DNA of 17,364 nt from Myxococcales bacterium (lineage in GTDB: Bacteria > Myxococcota_A > Polyangia > Palsa-1104): positions 1-17,364 of the forward strand of contig JAHFDU010000041.1 in assembly GCA_023248835.1 (NCBI GenBank). Direction: 5' to 3'. The position numbers were made by a program, and so were the translations under genes. Positions 1 to 7,062 of the stretch are shown here, piece after piece. The notes below the pieces were generated by a model. It saw only the letters and a program-made list of their open reading frames with translations, was not told where the DNA came from and did no database searches. Position 1 is the first letter of the stretch; the number at the start of each line of letters is the position of its first letter.

Positions 1-84
1 GTCGGCTTTCCGGTCTGCAGCACCTGCAACCGATGCGGCACGATGAACAGGCGCGTCGAGCCTACTGGAGTCACATCTCGCTGA
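1..84 (+). CDS. Possible 3' end of a gene with a cysteine knuckle (partial)
   Basis: Frame 1 is open from the window edge to a TGA at 82-84 and would encode a 27-residue tail containing VCSTCNRCGTMNRR, a C-x2-C-x2-C-G metal-knuckle-like run. Frame 3 is also open, to a TGA at 96-98, and has similarly GC-rich third positions, so the reading frame is not settled. It could be the end of the gene preceding the sigma-like regulator. I do not recognise a family. Confidence 0.28.
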   Translation, partial: VGFPVCSTCNRCGTMNRRVEPTGVTSR

Positions 85-108
85 CGCCGTTTCCCTGAAG
101 CACTGTTT

Positions 109-137
109 AAAAAAAAAAAACGAGGCGCGTGACGCCC
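109..137 (-). terminator. Terminator-like hairpin plus 12-nt A/T run
   Basis: Positions 109-120 are twelve A residues in a row. Read on the - strand, the GGCG-TCACG-CGCC hairpin of the adjacent 16-bp repeat (122-137) is followed by TCG and then twelve T residues, which resembles an intrinsic terminator facing left. The stem is only four base pairs and no - strand gene is known upstream, so the A-tract may instead be a bent or UP-element-like sequence in front of the sigma-like gene. Confidence 0.3.
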
Positions 138-168
138 AGATTGGCCCGCAGTGAGGCGCGTGACGCCC
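122..168. repeat. Two 16-bp direct repeats upstream of the sigma-like gene
   Basis: GAGGCGCGTGACGCCC occurs exactly at 122-137 and again at 153-168. The 31-bp spacing is close to three helical turns, so both copies would present the same DNA face. Each copy contains an imperfect dyad (GGCG, five bases, CGCC). The pair lies 20-66 bp upstream of the start at 188, where an operator for block A would be expected. The binding protein is unknown. Confidence 0.6.
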
Positions 169-169
169 G

Positions 170-183
170 GCCGAAAGGTCGGC
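170..183 (+). promoter_or_regulatory. Hairpin with AAGG ribosome-binding core in its loop
   Basis: GCCGA (170-174) pairs with TCGGC (179-183), leaving AAGG as a tetraloop. AAGG is the only Shine-Dalgarno-like sequence in front of the ATG at 188. The start itself sits in a 10-bp palindrome (GCGCATGCGC, 184-193). This could modulate translation or be chance in GC-rich DNA. Confidence 0.33.
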
Positions 184-187
184 GCGC

Positions 188-1021
188 ATGCGCACGAGTT
201 GGAACGCTATTTGTTTGCAATACGAAGGAATTTTGGCGGCCTCAGAAGAAAAATTCAAAAAAGTCTGCGAGGCAGTCGCCGCACTCAAACGCTTCGGGAA
301 GCCGACGGCGATCGTCGAATACCTGACGAGTAAGGAAGGCGACCAGGTAGAGAAAAACTCCATCTACGTTGAGCTCGTGCGTGCCGTCCAGTCGCACGCC
401 CCGTGGGCCGATCTTGCGATAGCTCTCTTGTGGTGCGGACTCTGGCCCGGCCTCAATAACGACTACCGGATTCTGCAGCCGTATTTTCGCGGCGAGACGG
501 ACGACCTCGTGCAGGAGCTGTGGGTCGCGTTTGCCACGCGCGTTGGAAACCTTGGCCTACACAAGCCCAAGAGCGTCGCCAAGAATCTCGTCTGGAGTCC
601 CGCACGTGATGTGATGGATAAGCGCACGCGCGAACTCCGCTTCTACAACAGGGGAGACATTAGTTACGCCGAGCCGGAATGGCGTTTGCGCGACGGGATC
701 ATCAGCGCCGAATGCGAGTCGCTCTGGCGAAACAGGCATGACGTCAGGGCCGTAAGTGATCTGCTAGAGGAAAATAAGGGGCCGCGCGAGGAATCTGCGT
801 TTTGGATTCCCAGTGGGCTCTCCCCTGAAGACGAACTTCGTGCGCTCCACGACGCAGGAGTCTCTGAGCTCCTGCTGAGTGTCGTGGTTGGCGGTGAAAC
901 CGAACGCGAAGCGGCCGAGAGACTTGGCCTGGGCTACGACGCCGCACGCAAACGCGTTCAGCGAGAAAAAAGAAAGCTGCTCTGTCCCAATCCGAAGCCA
1001 AAAACCGCATTCCCTAAGTGA
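188..1021 (+). CDS. Sigma-70-like transcriptional regulator of the element
   Basis: The 277-residue product resembles a small sigma factor. Residues about 75-150 (DDLVQELWVAF..., then VAKNLVWSPARDVMDKRTREL) have the helical, acidic-aromatic pattern of sigma region 2. Residues about 212-264 (LSPEDELRALHDAG, TEREAAERLGLGYDAARKRV) read as a region 4-like helix-turn-helix. By analogy it would direct RNA polymerase to element promoters; this is family-level inference and the N-terminal 70 residues are unassigned. The ATG at 188 is preceded by AAAGG with 8-9 nt spacing. It is the first gene of block A, about 120 bp upstream of the SSB-like gene, and two exact 16-bp repeats lie in front of it, which suggests control by itself or by another element regulator. 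It could equally be a sigma-derived DNA-binding protein without core-binding ability. Confidence 0.6.
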   Translation: MRTSWNAICLQYEGILAASEEKFKKVCEAVAALKRFGKPTAIVEYLTSKEGDQVEKNSIYVELVRAVQSHAPWADLAIALLWCGLWPGLNNDYRILQPYFRGETDDLVQELWVAFATRVGNLGLHKPKSVAKNLVWSPARDVMDKRTRELRFYNRGDISYAEPEWRLRDGIISAECESLWRNRHDVRAVSDLLEENKGPREESAFWIPSGLSPEDELRALHDAGVSELLLSVVVGGETEREAAERLGLGYDAARKRVQREKRKLLCPNPKPKTAFPK

Positions 1022-1144
1022 ACCCCAAAGATTCGTGAGGGAGACGCGAGTCAGTTTGGATTTTCACCTTGAAGAGGCCGGCATGGCCTCGGACGGGACA
1101 CGCTCTTCGCCATACCGGGCAGAGCATAACAACAAGGAGAAGTC
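1022..1144 (+). promoter_or_regulatory. Leader with 6-bp inverted repeat and strong RBS
   Basis: This 123-bp gap contains an inverted repeat, GAGGCC (1074-1079) and GGCCTC (1085-1090), separated by five bases. No T-run follows it, so it looks more like an operator than a terminator. AAGGAG at 1134-1139 is a near-ideal ribosome-binding site five bases before the ATG at 1145, implying high expression of the ssDNA-binding protein. I could not assign a clear -35/-10 promoter. Confidence 0.35.
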
Positions 1145-1867
1145 ATGAAATCTGGCTGGGAACTTAGCGACGAATTAGCGACGCAGCACGAGGGTGGATC
1201 GAGTGTTTTTCTCAAACTCACTGGCGATGGCGATCGAGCGGTGGTCGTTTTCGTCGGCGAGCCATTTCCGTTCCAAGTCTGCTTTCTCGATAACCGATAT
1301 CAGGCGTTCGACGGCGAACTGAAGGCTGCCGGGCACAAACCTTCCGCTCGCTTCGCAATCAACGTCGCGCTGTACGAGTCGAAGGAAGTCAAAATTTGGG
1401 AGATGTCACCGGCAGTCTACAGAGATGTTCGGCGTGTGCTCAAGAAATGTGGCCCCGATCGATCGTATGAGATCCAACGGCATGGCGCTCCACGAGACAT
1501 GAAGACAACGTACTCGATTTTACCCGAGACTCAGCTGACGCCGGAGCGGCTGAAGGAATTTCACGTGCTCAAGTTGCATGACTTGGAAGCGAAATGTTCC
1601 GGCGGAACGGCTGGCGCGAATTTGCTCGGAAGCTACGACTCCAAGAGCAACGGTGTCATAGCAGCAGACGCGGCGGAGGCGTTGGCGAGTCGCCTCAAAG
1701 CCATGCCGCGAGAGGCGGTCGACAACTTCTGCAAAAAGTTTAGCGTCACGCGCATCAAAGATCTGCCGAGTGCGCAGCTCGAAAAGGCGCGTGCATTTGT
1801 CGACGTGCTGGCGTCGGAATTTGTGGCCGCCAATCTCCAGAGCATCGACGGGACAGATCCTTTCTAG
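1145..1867 (+). CDS. Phage-type single-stranded DNA-binding protein (gp32-like), probable
   Basis: The 240-residue product has an N-terminal beta-rich region (about residues 15-128) with FAINVALYESKEVKIWEMSP and RSYEIQRHGAPRDMKTTYSIL, a pattern I associate with T4 gp32-like ssDNA-binding proteins of phages and large elements. The extreme C-terminus is DGTDPF, resembling the acidic partner-binding tip of bacterial SSB (consensus DDDIPF). Residues about 187-225 (AVDNFCKKFSVTRIKDLPSAQLEKARAFV) form a small helical module that I associate with the C-termini of phage recombination proteins. A strong AAGGAG site precedes the start. The next gene, a DinG-like helicase, begins four bases after this stop, so the two are co-expressed. 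Its role would be to coat ssDNA and recruit the helicase or nuclease. The family call is from pattern memory, not alignment. Confidence 0.6.
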   Translation: MKSGWELSDELATQHEGGSSVFLKLTGDGDRAVVVFVGEPFPFQVCFLDNRYQAFDGELKAAGHKPSARFAINVALYESKEVKIWEMSPAVYRDVRRVLKKCGPDRSYEIQRHGAPRDMKTTYSILPETQLTPERLKEFHVLKLHDLEAKCSGGTAGANLLGSYDSKSNGVIAADAAEALASRLKAMPREAVDNFCKKFSVTRIKDLPSAQLEKARAFVDVLASEFVAANLQSIDGTDPF

Positions 1868-1871
1868 GAAT

Positions 1872-3803
1872 ATGCGCGACTATTTGAACGACGTTTTTGG
1901 AGAGAGAGGTCTCTTCGCCGAACACTTGGCTGCCTATGAGCAGCGCGATGGGCAGGTAAAGCTTGCCCGCGCCGTGGACAACGCGATGCGCGACGGGCGC
2001 CATGTGTTCGGCGAGGGGCCGTGCGGGACGGGCAAGGGCATCGCTTACGGCGTGCCAGCGATTTGGCACGCGCACCATCGCATGAAGCGAGTGCTGGTTG
2101 CAACCGCCACGATTGCGTTGCAAGAACAGTTCGTCACGCAAGATCTGCCCCGGCTCGCCAAGGTGCTGCCGTGGCAGTTTTCCTTCGCTCTGCTCAAAGG
2201 GCGGAACAACTACCTCTGCCTCGATCGCGTGGCCGACAACGAAGTGCGTGGCGTGTTCAAGGCGCTCGAACACGAGGAGGTAGGTCCACAAATTCGTGCC
2301 CTTCGTTCCTGGGCTACCGAGACGACAAACGGTGACGTGTCAGAAGTTTCGTTTATTCCGCAGCCGCTTGCGTGGTCGCACTTTTCCGTCAGCGCTGACG
2401 AGTGCAAGGCCGAACGCTGCAAGTTTTTCGATAACTGCTTCGCTGAAAAAGCGAAAGCGGCGGCGTACCAAGCCGACGTGGTCGTCACCAACTATCACCT
2501 ACTGGTGGCGCATCTCGAGGTGCGGCGGCATAACGCAAGAACTCTTGTACTGCCCCCGTTCGATTTTCTCGTGCTCGACGAGGCGCACAAGCTAGCCGAC
2601 ATCACCCGCGACTTCCTCGGTTTCACAGTCTCCGAACACACCATCATTCGGCTGGCGCACGCGGCCAAGCGGTTCGGCGACAACGAGCTTGGCAGTCGAC
2701 TCCGGCGCGAAGCGAAAAGCTTTTTCACCGCGCTTGCAGACTATGCTCGCTCCCCGAAGTACCGCTGTCGCCTGAGATCGTCCGAACTAGAAACACCGAC
2801 CAAACTACTTTCCGCACTCGCGGAACTCCGTCGGCTCGCAATGTCCATCGCGGTGGACGACACGGTCGGCCATGATGAAAATGTAACCGCTGGCTTGATC
2901 CGCGAGCAATCCAGAGTCGCCACCCGCCGCATCGAGGAGATGACGACCACCGCCGATGCAAGCAAGGTTTACTTCATCGAGCTCGACGAAAAAAACGGCA
3001 GTGCAAAGTTGGGAGCGAAGTTAATCGACGTCGCCGATTTTCTGCACGACGAACTTTTCGCAAAAACCAAGTCGGTGACGATGGTATCGGCCACGCTGAC
3101 GACAAACGGCTCGTTCGATTTTCTGCGATCCGAAATTGGCGCCCCCGACGATGTCGTTGAATGCGTGGTTGAGTCGCCATTCGATTTTCAAAAGCAAGCA
3201 CTGCTGGTCGTCCCTGACGGGCTGCCCGACCCGCGAACACCAGAGTTCGCCGCGGCACTCGTCGATGCGGTGAAGGACGTGATCGATCGCTGCAAGGGTC
3301 GCACGCTCGGACTTTTCACATCGTACAAGAATCTCAACGCAGTCTACGATTCCATCGCGAGCAACGGCCACCGCGTGCTCAGACAAGGCGACCTGCCGCG
3401 CGCAGAGCTGTCGCGCATTTTCAAATTGGATGTCAGCTCGGTACTGCTTGGGACCGACAGCTTCTGGACTGGCATCGACGTGCCAGGTGAGGCGCTGACC
3501 GCCGTAGTCATCGACAAACTCCCATTTCCAAATCTGTCGTCGCCGCTGGTCGATGCAATCTGCGCCCGAGATCCGCAATCATCCTTCGACAACTATCTCT
3601 TGCCGCGCGCCATTCTCATGCTGCGCCAAGGCGTCGGACGGCTGATTCGGTCGCGCAAAGACATCGGCGTGGTGGTGATTCTCGACCGGCGCATCGCCGA
3701 CAAACGCTACGGTGCGAAATTTCTGGCCAGTCTACCGCCGATGCTGAGCACGCGGCGACTCGACAATATCCCACGTTTTCTCGCCGAGGCTGCCGCGCCA
3801 TGA
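1872..3803 (+). CDS. DinG/XPD-family iron-sulfur DNA helicase
   Basis: The 643-residue product is a superfamily 2 helicase of the DinG/XPD class, ATP-driven and normally 5'-to-3'. In order: Walker A GPCGTGKGIAYG (Lys55); ATATIALQEQF; LKGRNNYLC with Cys116; the rest of the Fe-S set at Cys178, Cys183 and Cys189, whose x4 and x5 spacing matches E. coli DinG; VVVTNYHLL; the DEAH box at 236-239; VSATL; LGTDSFWTGIDVPGEAL (motif V); and RQGVGRLIRS (motif VI). The residue after the Walker A lysine is Gly instead of Ser/Thr, which is unusual because that hydroxyl coordinates magnesium. The start at 1872 is chosen because AGGA lies just upstream and earlier in-frame ATGs fall inside the SSB-like gene. 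The stop overlaps the next start (ATGA, 3800-3803), giving translational coupling. Likely role: unwinding during element replication or repair. Confidence 0.9.
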   Translation: MRDYLNDVFGERGLFAEHLAAYEQRDGQVKLARAVDNAMRDGRHVFGEGPCGTGKGIAYGVPAIWHAHHRMKRVLVATATIALQEQFVTQDLPRLAKVLPWQFSFALLKGRNNYLCLDRVADNEVRGVFKALEHEEVGPQIRALRSWATETTNGDVSEVSFIPQPLAWSHFSVSADECKAERCKFFDNCFAEKAKAAAYQADVVVTNYHLLVAHLEVRRHNARTLVLPPFDFLVLDEAHKLADITRDFLGFTVSEHTIIRLAHAAKRFGDNELGSRLRREAKSFFTALADYARSPKYRCRLRSSELETPTKLLSALAELRRLAMSIAVDDTVGHDENVTAGLIREQSRVATRRIEEMTTTADASKVYFIELDEKNGSAKLGAKLIDVADFLHDELFAKTKSVTMVSATLTTNGSFDFLRSEIGAPDDVVECVVESPFDFQKQALLVVPDGLPDPRTPEFAAALVDAVKDVIDRCKGRTLGLFTSYKNLNAVYDSIASNGHRVLRQGDLPRAELSRIFKLDVSSVLLGTDSFWTGIDVPGEALTAVVIDKLPFPNLSSPLVDAICARDPQSSFDNYLLPRAILMLRQGVGRLIRSRKDIGVVVILDRRIADKRYGAKFLASLPPMLSTRRLDNIPRFLAEAAAP

Positions 3804-6712
3804 ACGGTTTTCGCGATTTCATCGAGGAGGTCCGGAGTCGCACCAACATCGTCGAACTTATCGGTGTAGACCTGGCGCTCAAGCCGTCGGGCAGCACGCT
3901 AAAAGCCTGCTCGCCGTTCAATCCTGAGACTGACCCGTCGTTTGTCGTCTGGCCGGGGACGCAAACCTGGCGCGATTTTTCTAATGGTAGCGGCCGCGGC
4001 GGCGATGTTTTCGCTTACGTGCAGGAGCGCGACAAGGTCGGATTCAAAGAAGCCCTCTTTCATCTTGCTGGGCGCGCCCAGGTCAAACGACCAGCCCAAA
4101 GTGACGATGACTTTAGGCGCGAACTCGAACTACTGGTTGAGAAACGCGAGGTGCTGGAGCTTTTGACCAGGGCCGCGAACTACTACCACAAGATTCTACC
4201 AAGCAAGATTCGCGAAGAGAGCTATCGACGACACTATGGCTTTACTGACAACACCATCGACGAGCTGAAACTCGGCTGGGCCGATGGCCATCTTTTCGAA
4301 GCGTTGTGCGAAACGACCGATCGGGAGCGCGCACTCAAGACCGGCCTGTTCGTAGAACTTGCCGGAGGTTGCGTCGAAGATTTTTTCAAATCACGGCTGG
4401 TTTTTCCCTATTGGAAAAATGGCACGGTGGTCTATTTCATCGCACGCGCCACCGAATACACCGGCGATGAAGAGTGGGAAAAGTCGAAATACAAAAAACT
4501 GATCACTCAGTCCGATCGCCATCCCTACGTGTCACAGGCGGTGGCAAACGATCATTTCTACAATGAAGAGGGTGCGCGCGGTGCCGACGAACTGCTCATT
4601 ACCGAGGGCGTCACCGACTGCATCAGCGCGATGCAGGCCGGCGTGGCGTGCATCTCCCCGGTGACGACGCGATTTCGCAAACAGGATGTTGCGAAACTTC
4701 TACAACTGACCAAGTACACCAAGCGCGTCGTCGTCTGCAATGACTCCGAAGCCAGCGGCGCGGGTGAAGCCGGTGCTCGTGAAACCGCTGCAGCACTCTT
4801 TGCAGAGGGACGCGACGTGCGGGTGGCAGTAATTCCGCGCCCGGCTGGCGCAGACAAGATCGACGTCAATGAACTTGTCGCTACGCAGGGCGCCGATGCG
4901 CTGCGGGTGGTGATGGCCCAGGCCAAGTCCTATCCCGATCATCTGCTCTCAGCGATTGCGGCCGATACCGACAGAGAAGAGCTCGATCGATTGCTCGAGC
5001 CGATCTTCGAACTGCTGATTGACTGTCGGGTGATCAAAGCTGACGCGGTTCTGACCGCAGTAGAGCGAAAATTTCACATCAAGCGCAGCGTGCTCAACGC
5101 GCGGATGAAAGAGCTCAAGTCGCGACGCAGGGAGCCATGGCCGGTTGCTGGCAGCCTTCCGCAGATCCGAGTCGATGGCAAACAGCTGCACGAGATCGTT
5201 GCTGACGCCAGGCGTGTGCTGCTGCGTTCGAATGAGCAGCGCATCAAAGCGCCCGAAAGCGAATTGGCGCCGCTGTTCGTGCGCGACGGCCGTGTGGTGC
5301 GACTACAGCGACCAAGCAAAGGTGCGCCGATTCTTTCCGATGTCGGCGACACGGTCATGTACGGCTATCTCCTGCGCATGGCCGATTGGGTGCGCCTGAC
5401 GATCGAGGGAATGTTTCCGGTCAGCCCGCCCAAAGACGTAGCGCGTGATCTGATCGCCCATCCGCCACCTGGAATTCCGCAAGTCGAAGCGGTGATCACG
5501 ACGCCGATGTTTGGCCGCGATGGCAGACTCATCGCCGAGCCGGGACTGCACGAAACCGATCGTTTGTGGCTCGAGGCCGATGCGTCGCTGCACGTGGGTG
5601 CGATCAGCGACAGTCCACGTCCCGAAGAAATCGATGCAGCCAAGCGTCTGCTCGTCGAGGATCTGCTGGTCGATTTTCCATTTGTGAGCGATGCCGATCG
5701 TGCGCATGCACTGGCGGCACTGCTCTTGCCGTTTGTGCGCCGCATGATCGACGGCTGCACGCCGCTGCATATTGTCGAAGCACCTACGGTCGGCTCGGGC
5801 AAGGGACTTTTCTGCAATCTGGTGTCGCTGGTGGTGTCGGGGCGCCCGTGCGACAGCCGCACACTGCCTGAAGACGACAACGAGATTCGCAAAGCGATCA
5901 CTGCTGAGCTGGCGATGGCGCGACCGATCGTCCTCTTCGACAACGCCAAAGAGAACTGGACGCTGTCGAGTGCACCCTTTGCGTCCGCGCTGACTGCGCT
6001 GTCGTGGACCGACCGAATCCTCGGCCGCACCGAAATGATCACGCTGCCGAACGCGGCGATGTGGATGCTGACTGGGAACAATATTCGGCTGTCAAAGGAT
6101 CTGGCGCGACGCTCAGTGCGGATTCGCATCGATCCCAAGCGCGACCGCGCTTGGCGGCGCACTGGCTTCAAGCACGACCCGTTGATGTCGTGGGCCGTAG
6201 CCAACCGCGACGAGCTGGTGCACGCCGCGCTGATCTTGGTGCGCGCTTGGATTTCCGCCGGACGCCAGACCACCCAAGATCGGTTGGGTTCGTTCGAGCA
6301 GTGGGCGGCGATCATGGGTGGCCTGCTCAAAGCGGCTGGTGTGGTCGGATTTCTTGGCAACCTGGAAGAGCTCTATGCAGACGCCGATGTCGACGGTGAA
6401 GCCTGGCGCGAGTTTACGCTGCTGTGGTGGGAACACCACGCTGCAGCCGAAATGCGGGTGGCCGACCTGGTCGACTTTTGCGAGAAGCACGATCTGATGT
6501 TGCAGGTGCGTGGCGATGGCTCGGTCCGCTCACAACAAAGCCGACTTGGTCGTGCCCTGCAGGGTGGTCGCGATCGCATGTTCGGCGACCTGCAGCTGGT
6601 CGTGCTCAACCAAGACCGCAAGACGCGCACGCAGTATGCGCTCCGGAGACAAGCGGCAGATCCTGCTCACGCGACTGTGGCTCCCCCGATTGAGGTCGAC
6701 CCGTGGAGCTGA
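3800..6712 (+). CDS. Primase-helicase fusion, likely replication initiator
   Basis: The 970-residue product combines a DnaG-like primase with a P-loop helicase. Residues 1-95 follow the DnaG CHC2 zinc domain, but only Cys37 survives: the expected His and Cys pair are Asn41, Asp59 and Asn62, so zinc binding is probably lost. A TOPRIM core follows: Glu269 in LLITEGVTD, Asp315 and Glu317 in CNDSEASG, and the DKIDVNE run at 352-358. The C-terminal half has a Walker A-like APTVGSGKGLF (Lys668), Walker B IVLFDN (Asp714), a sensor-like MLTGNN (755-760) and an arginine-finger-like LARRSVRIR (768-776). As in the neighbouring DinG-like helicase, Gly follows the Walker A lysine. The layout recalls the P4 alpha-type initiator class, which couples primase and helicase and binds iterons. 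The iteron cluster begins at the next base, supporting an origin-recognition role by inference. Confidence 0.85.
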   Translation: MNGFRDFIEEVRSRTNIVELIGVDLALKPSGSTLKACSPFNPETDPSFVVWPGTQTWRDFSNGSGRGGDVFAYVQERDKVGFKEALFHLAGRAQVKRPAQSDDDFRRELELLVEKREVLELLTRAANYYHKILPSKIREESYRRHYGFTDNTIDELKLGWADGHLFEALCETTDRERALKTGLFVELAGGCVEDFFKSRLVFPYWKNGTVVYFIARATEYTGDEEWEKSKYKKLITQSDRHPYVSQAVANDHFYNEEGARGADELLITEGVTDCISAMQAGVACISPVTTRFRKQDVAKLLQLTKYTKRVVVCNDSEASGAGEAGARETAAALFAEGRDVRVAVIPRPAGADKIDVNELVATQGADALRVVMAQAKSYPDHLLSAIAADTDREELDRLLEPIFELLIDCRVIKADAVLTAVERKFHIKRSVLNARMKELKSRRREPWPVAGSLPQIRVDGKQLHEIVADARRVLLRSNEQRIKAPESELAPLFVRDGRVVRLQRPSKGAPILSDVGDTVMYGYLLRMADWVRLTIEGMFPVSPPKDVARDLIAHPPPGIPQVEAVITTPMFGRDGRLIAEPGLHETDRLWLEADASLHVGAISDSPRPEEIDAAKRLLVEDLLVDFPFVSDADRAHALAALLLPFVRRMIDGCTPLHIVEAPTVGSGKGLFCNLVSLVVSGRPCDSRTLPEDDNEIRKAITAELAMARPIVLFDNAKENWTLSSAPFASALTALSWTDRILGRTEMITLPNAAMWMLTGNNIRLSKDLARRSVRIRIDPKRDRAWRRTGFKHDPLMSWAVANRDELVHAALILVRAWISAGRQTTQDRLGSFEQWAAIMGGLLKAAGVVGFLGNLEELYADADVDGEAWREFTLLWWEHHAAAEMRVADLVDFCEKHDLMLQVRGDGSVRSQQSRLGRALQGGRDRMFGDLQLVVLNQDRKTRTQYALRRQAADPAHATVAPPIEVDPWS

Positions 6713-7001
6713 TGCCGGACATAGCCGTGCCAAGTATGCACAGAAGTCCGGCACAAAAATCCTTGCGATCACAGACACTTGTCGACTTGCCGGACTTGCC
6801 GGACTTTTTCCGCCCTGCTTACCTATATGAAAATATATTTTTTTATTTTCCTTCCTGTAAGAATTTTTCTTCTTCCACACGCGAAGATATGGAAAAAAGT
6901 CCGGTAAGTCCGGCAGATACAGCTAAGTCTTCGACATTAAACAACAAAAGACCGCCGGACTTCTTGCCGGACTTCTGCCGGACTTCTTGCAAAGTCCGGC
7001 A
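6713..7001. repeat. Iteron cluster: ten copies of TGCCGGACTT in both orientations
   Basis: Direct copies lie at 6713 (first 8 of 10 match), 6788, 6797, 6953 (9 of 10), 6965 and 6976. Inverted copies (AAGTCCGGCA) lie at 6744, 6897 (9 of 10), 6906 and 6992. The pairs at 6788/6797 and 6897/6906 have a 9-bp period, overlap by one base, and face each other across an AT-rich core. The triplet at 6953/6965/6976 has 12- and 11-bp steps. The cluster fills the 350-bp non-coding gap between the primase-helicase and the four-cysteine gene. This is the architecture of a replication origin or of a multi-site operator; the position next to the primase gene favours an origin. Confidence 0.8.
6821..6870. other. 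AT-rich core, probable DNA-unwinding element
   Basis: Only 10 of these 50 bases are G or C, in sharp contrast to the GC-rich surroundings. It includes ATATATTTTTTTATTTT. Iteron pairs flank it in opposite orientation (6788-6806 on the left, 6897-6915 on the right). Low melting temperature between facing initiator sites is typical of a duplex-unwinding element. It could also contain a promoter for the four-cysteine gene at 7063, though no convincing -35/-10 pair was seen. Confidence 0.55.
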
Positions 7002-7062
7002 CATTTTTTTCAAAACACGCGTTTCTCGTCGGTCAGCCACTGCGCGTTTGAGGAGAACCATC

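Noticed and set aside
1872..3803. DinG-like helicase as evidence for a type IV CRISPR system
   Set aside because: No csf genes or CRISPR repeats are visible. DinG-like helicases also occur alone on phages and plasmids.
5365..6360. A 331-codon open frame on the - strand inside the primase-helicase gene
   Set aside because: It is opposite a gene with clear TOPRIM and P-loop motifs. Its translation is serine/arginine-rich with no recognisable domain, which is typical of antisense shadows in GC-rich DNA.
6713..7001. Iteron cluster as a CRISPR array
   Set aside because: Units are only 10 bp, in mixed orientation, with spacings of 9-100 bp and no uniform spacers.
6703..7062. Extending the four-cysteine protein upstream to give a 264-residue protein
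   Set aside because: The extension translates the iterons and the AT-rich core into low-complexity repeats such as PDLPDF, and a good ribosome-binding site precedes the ATG at 7063.
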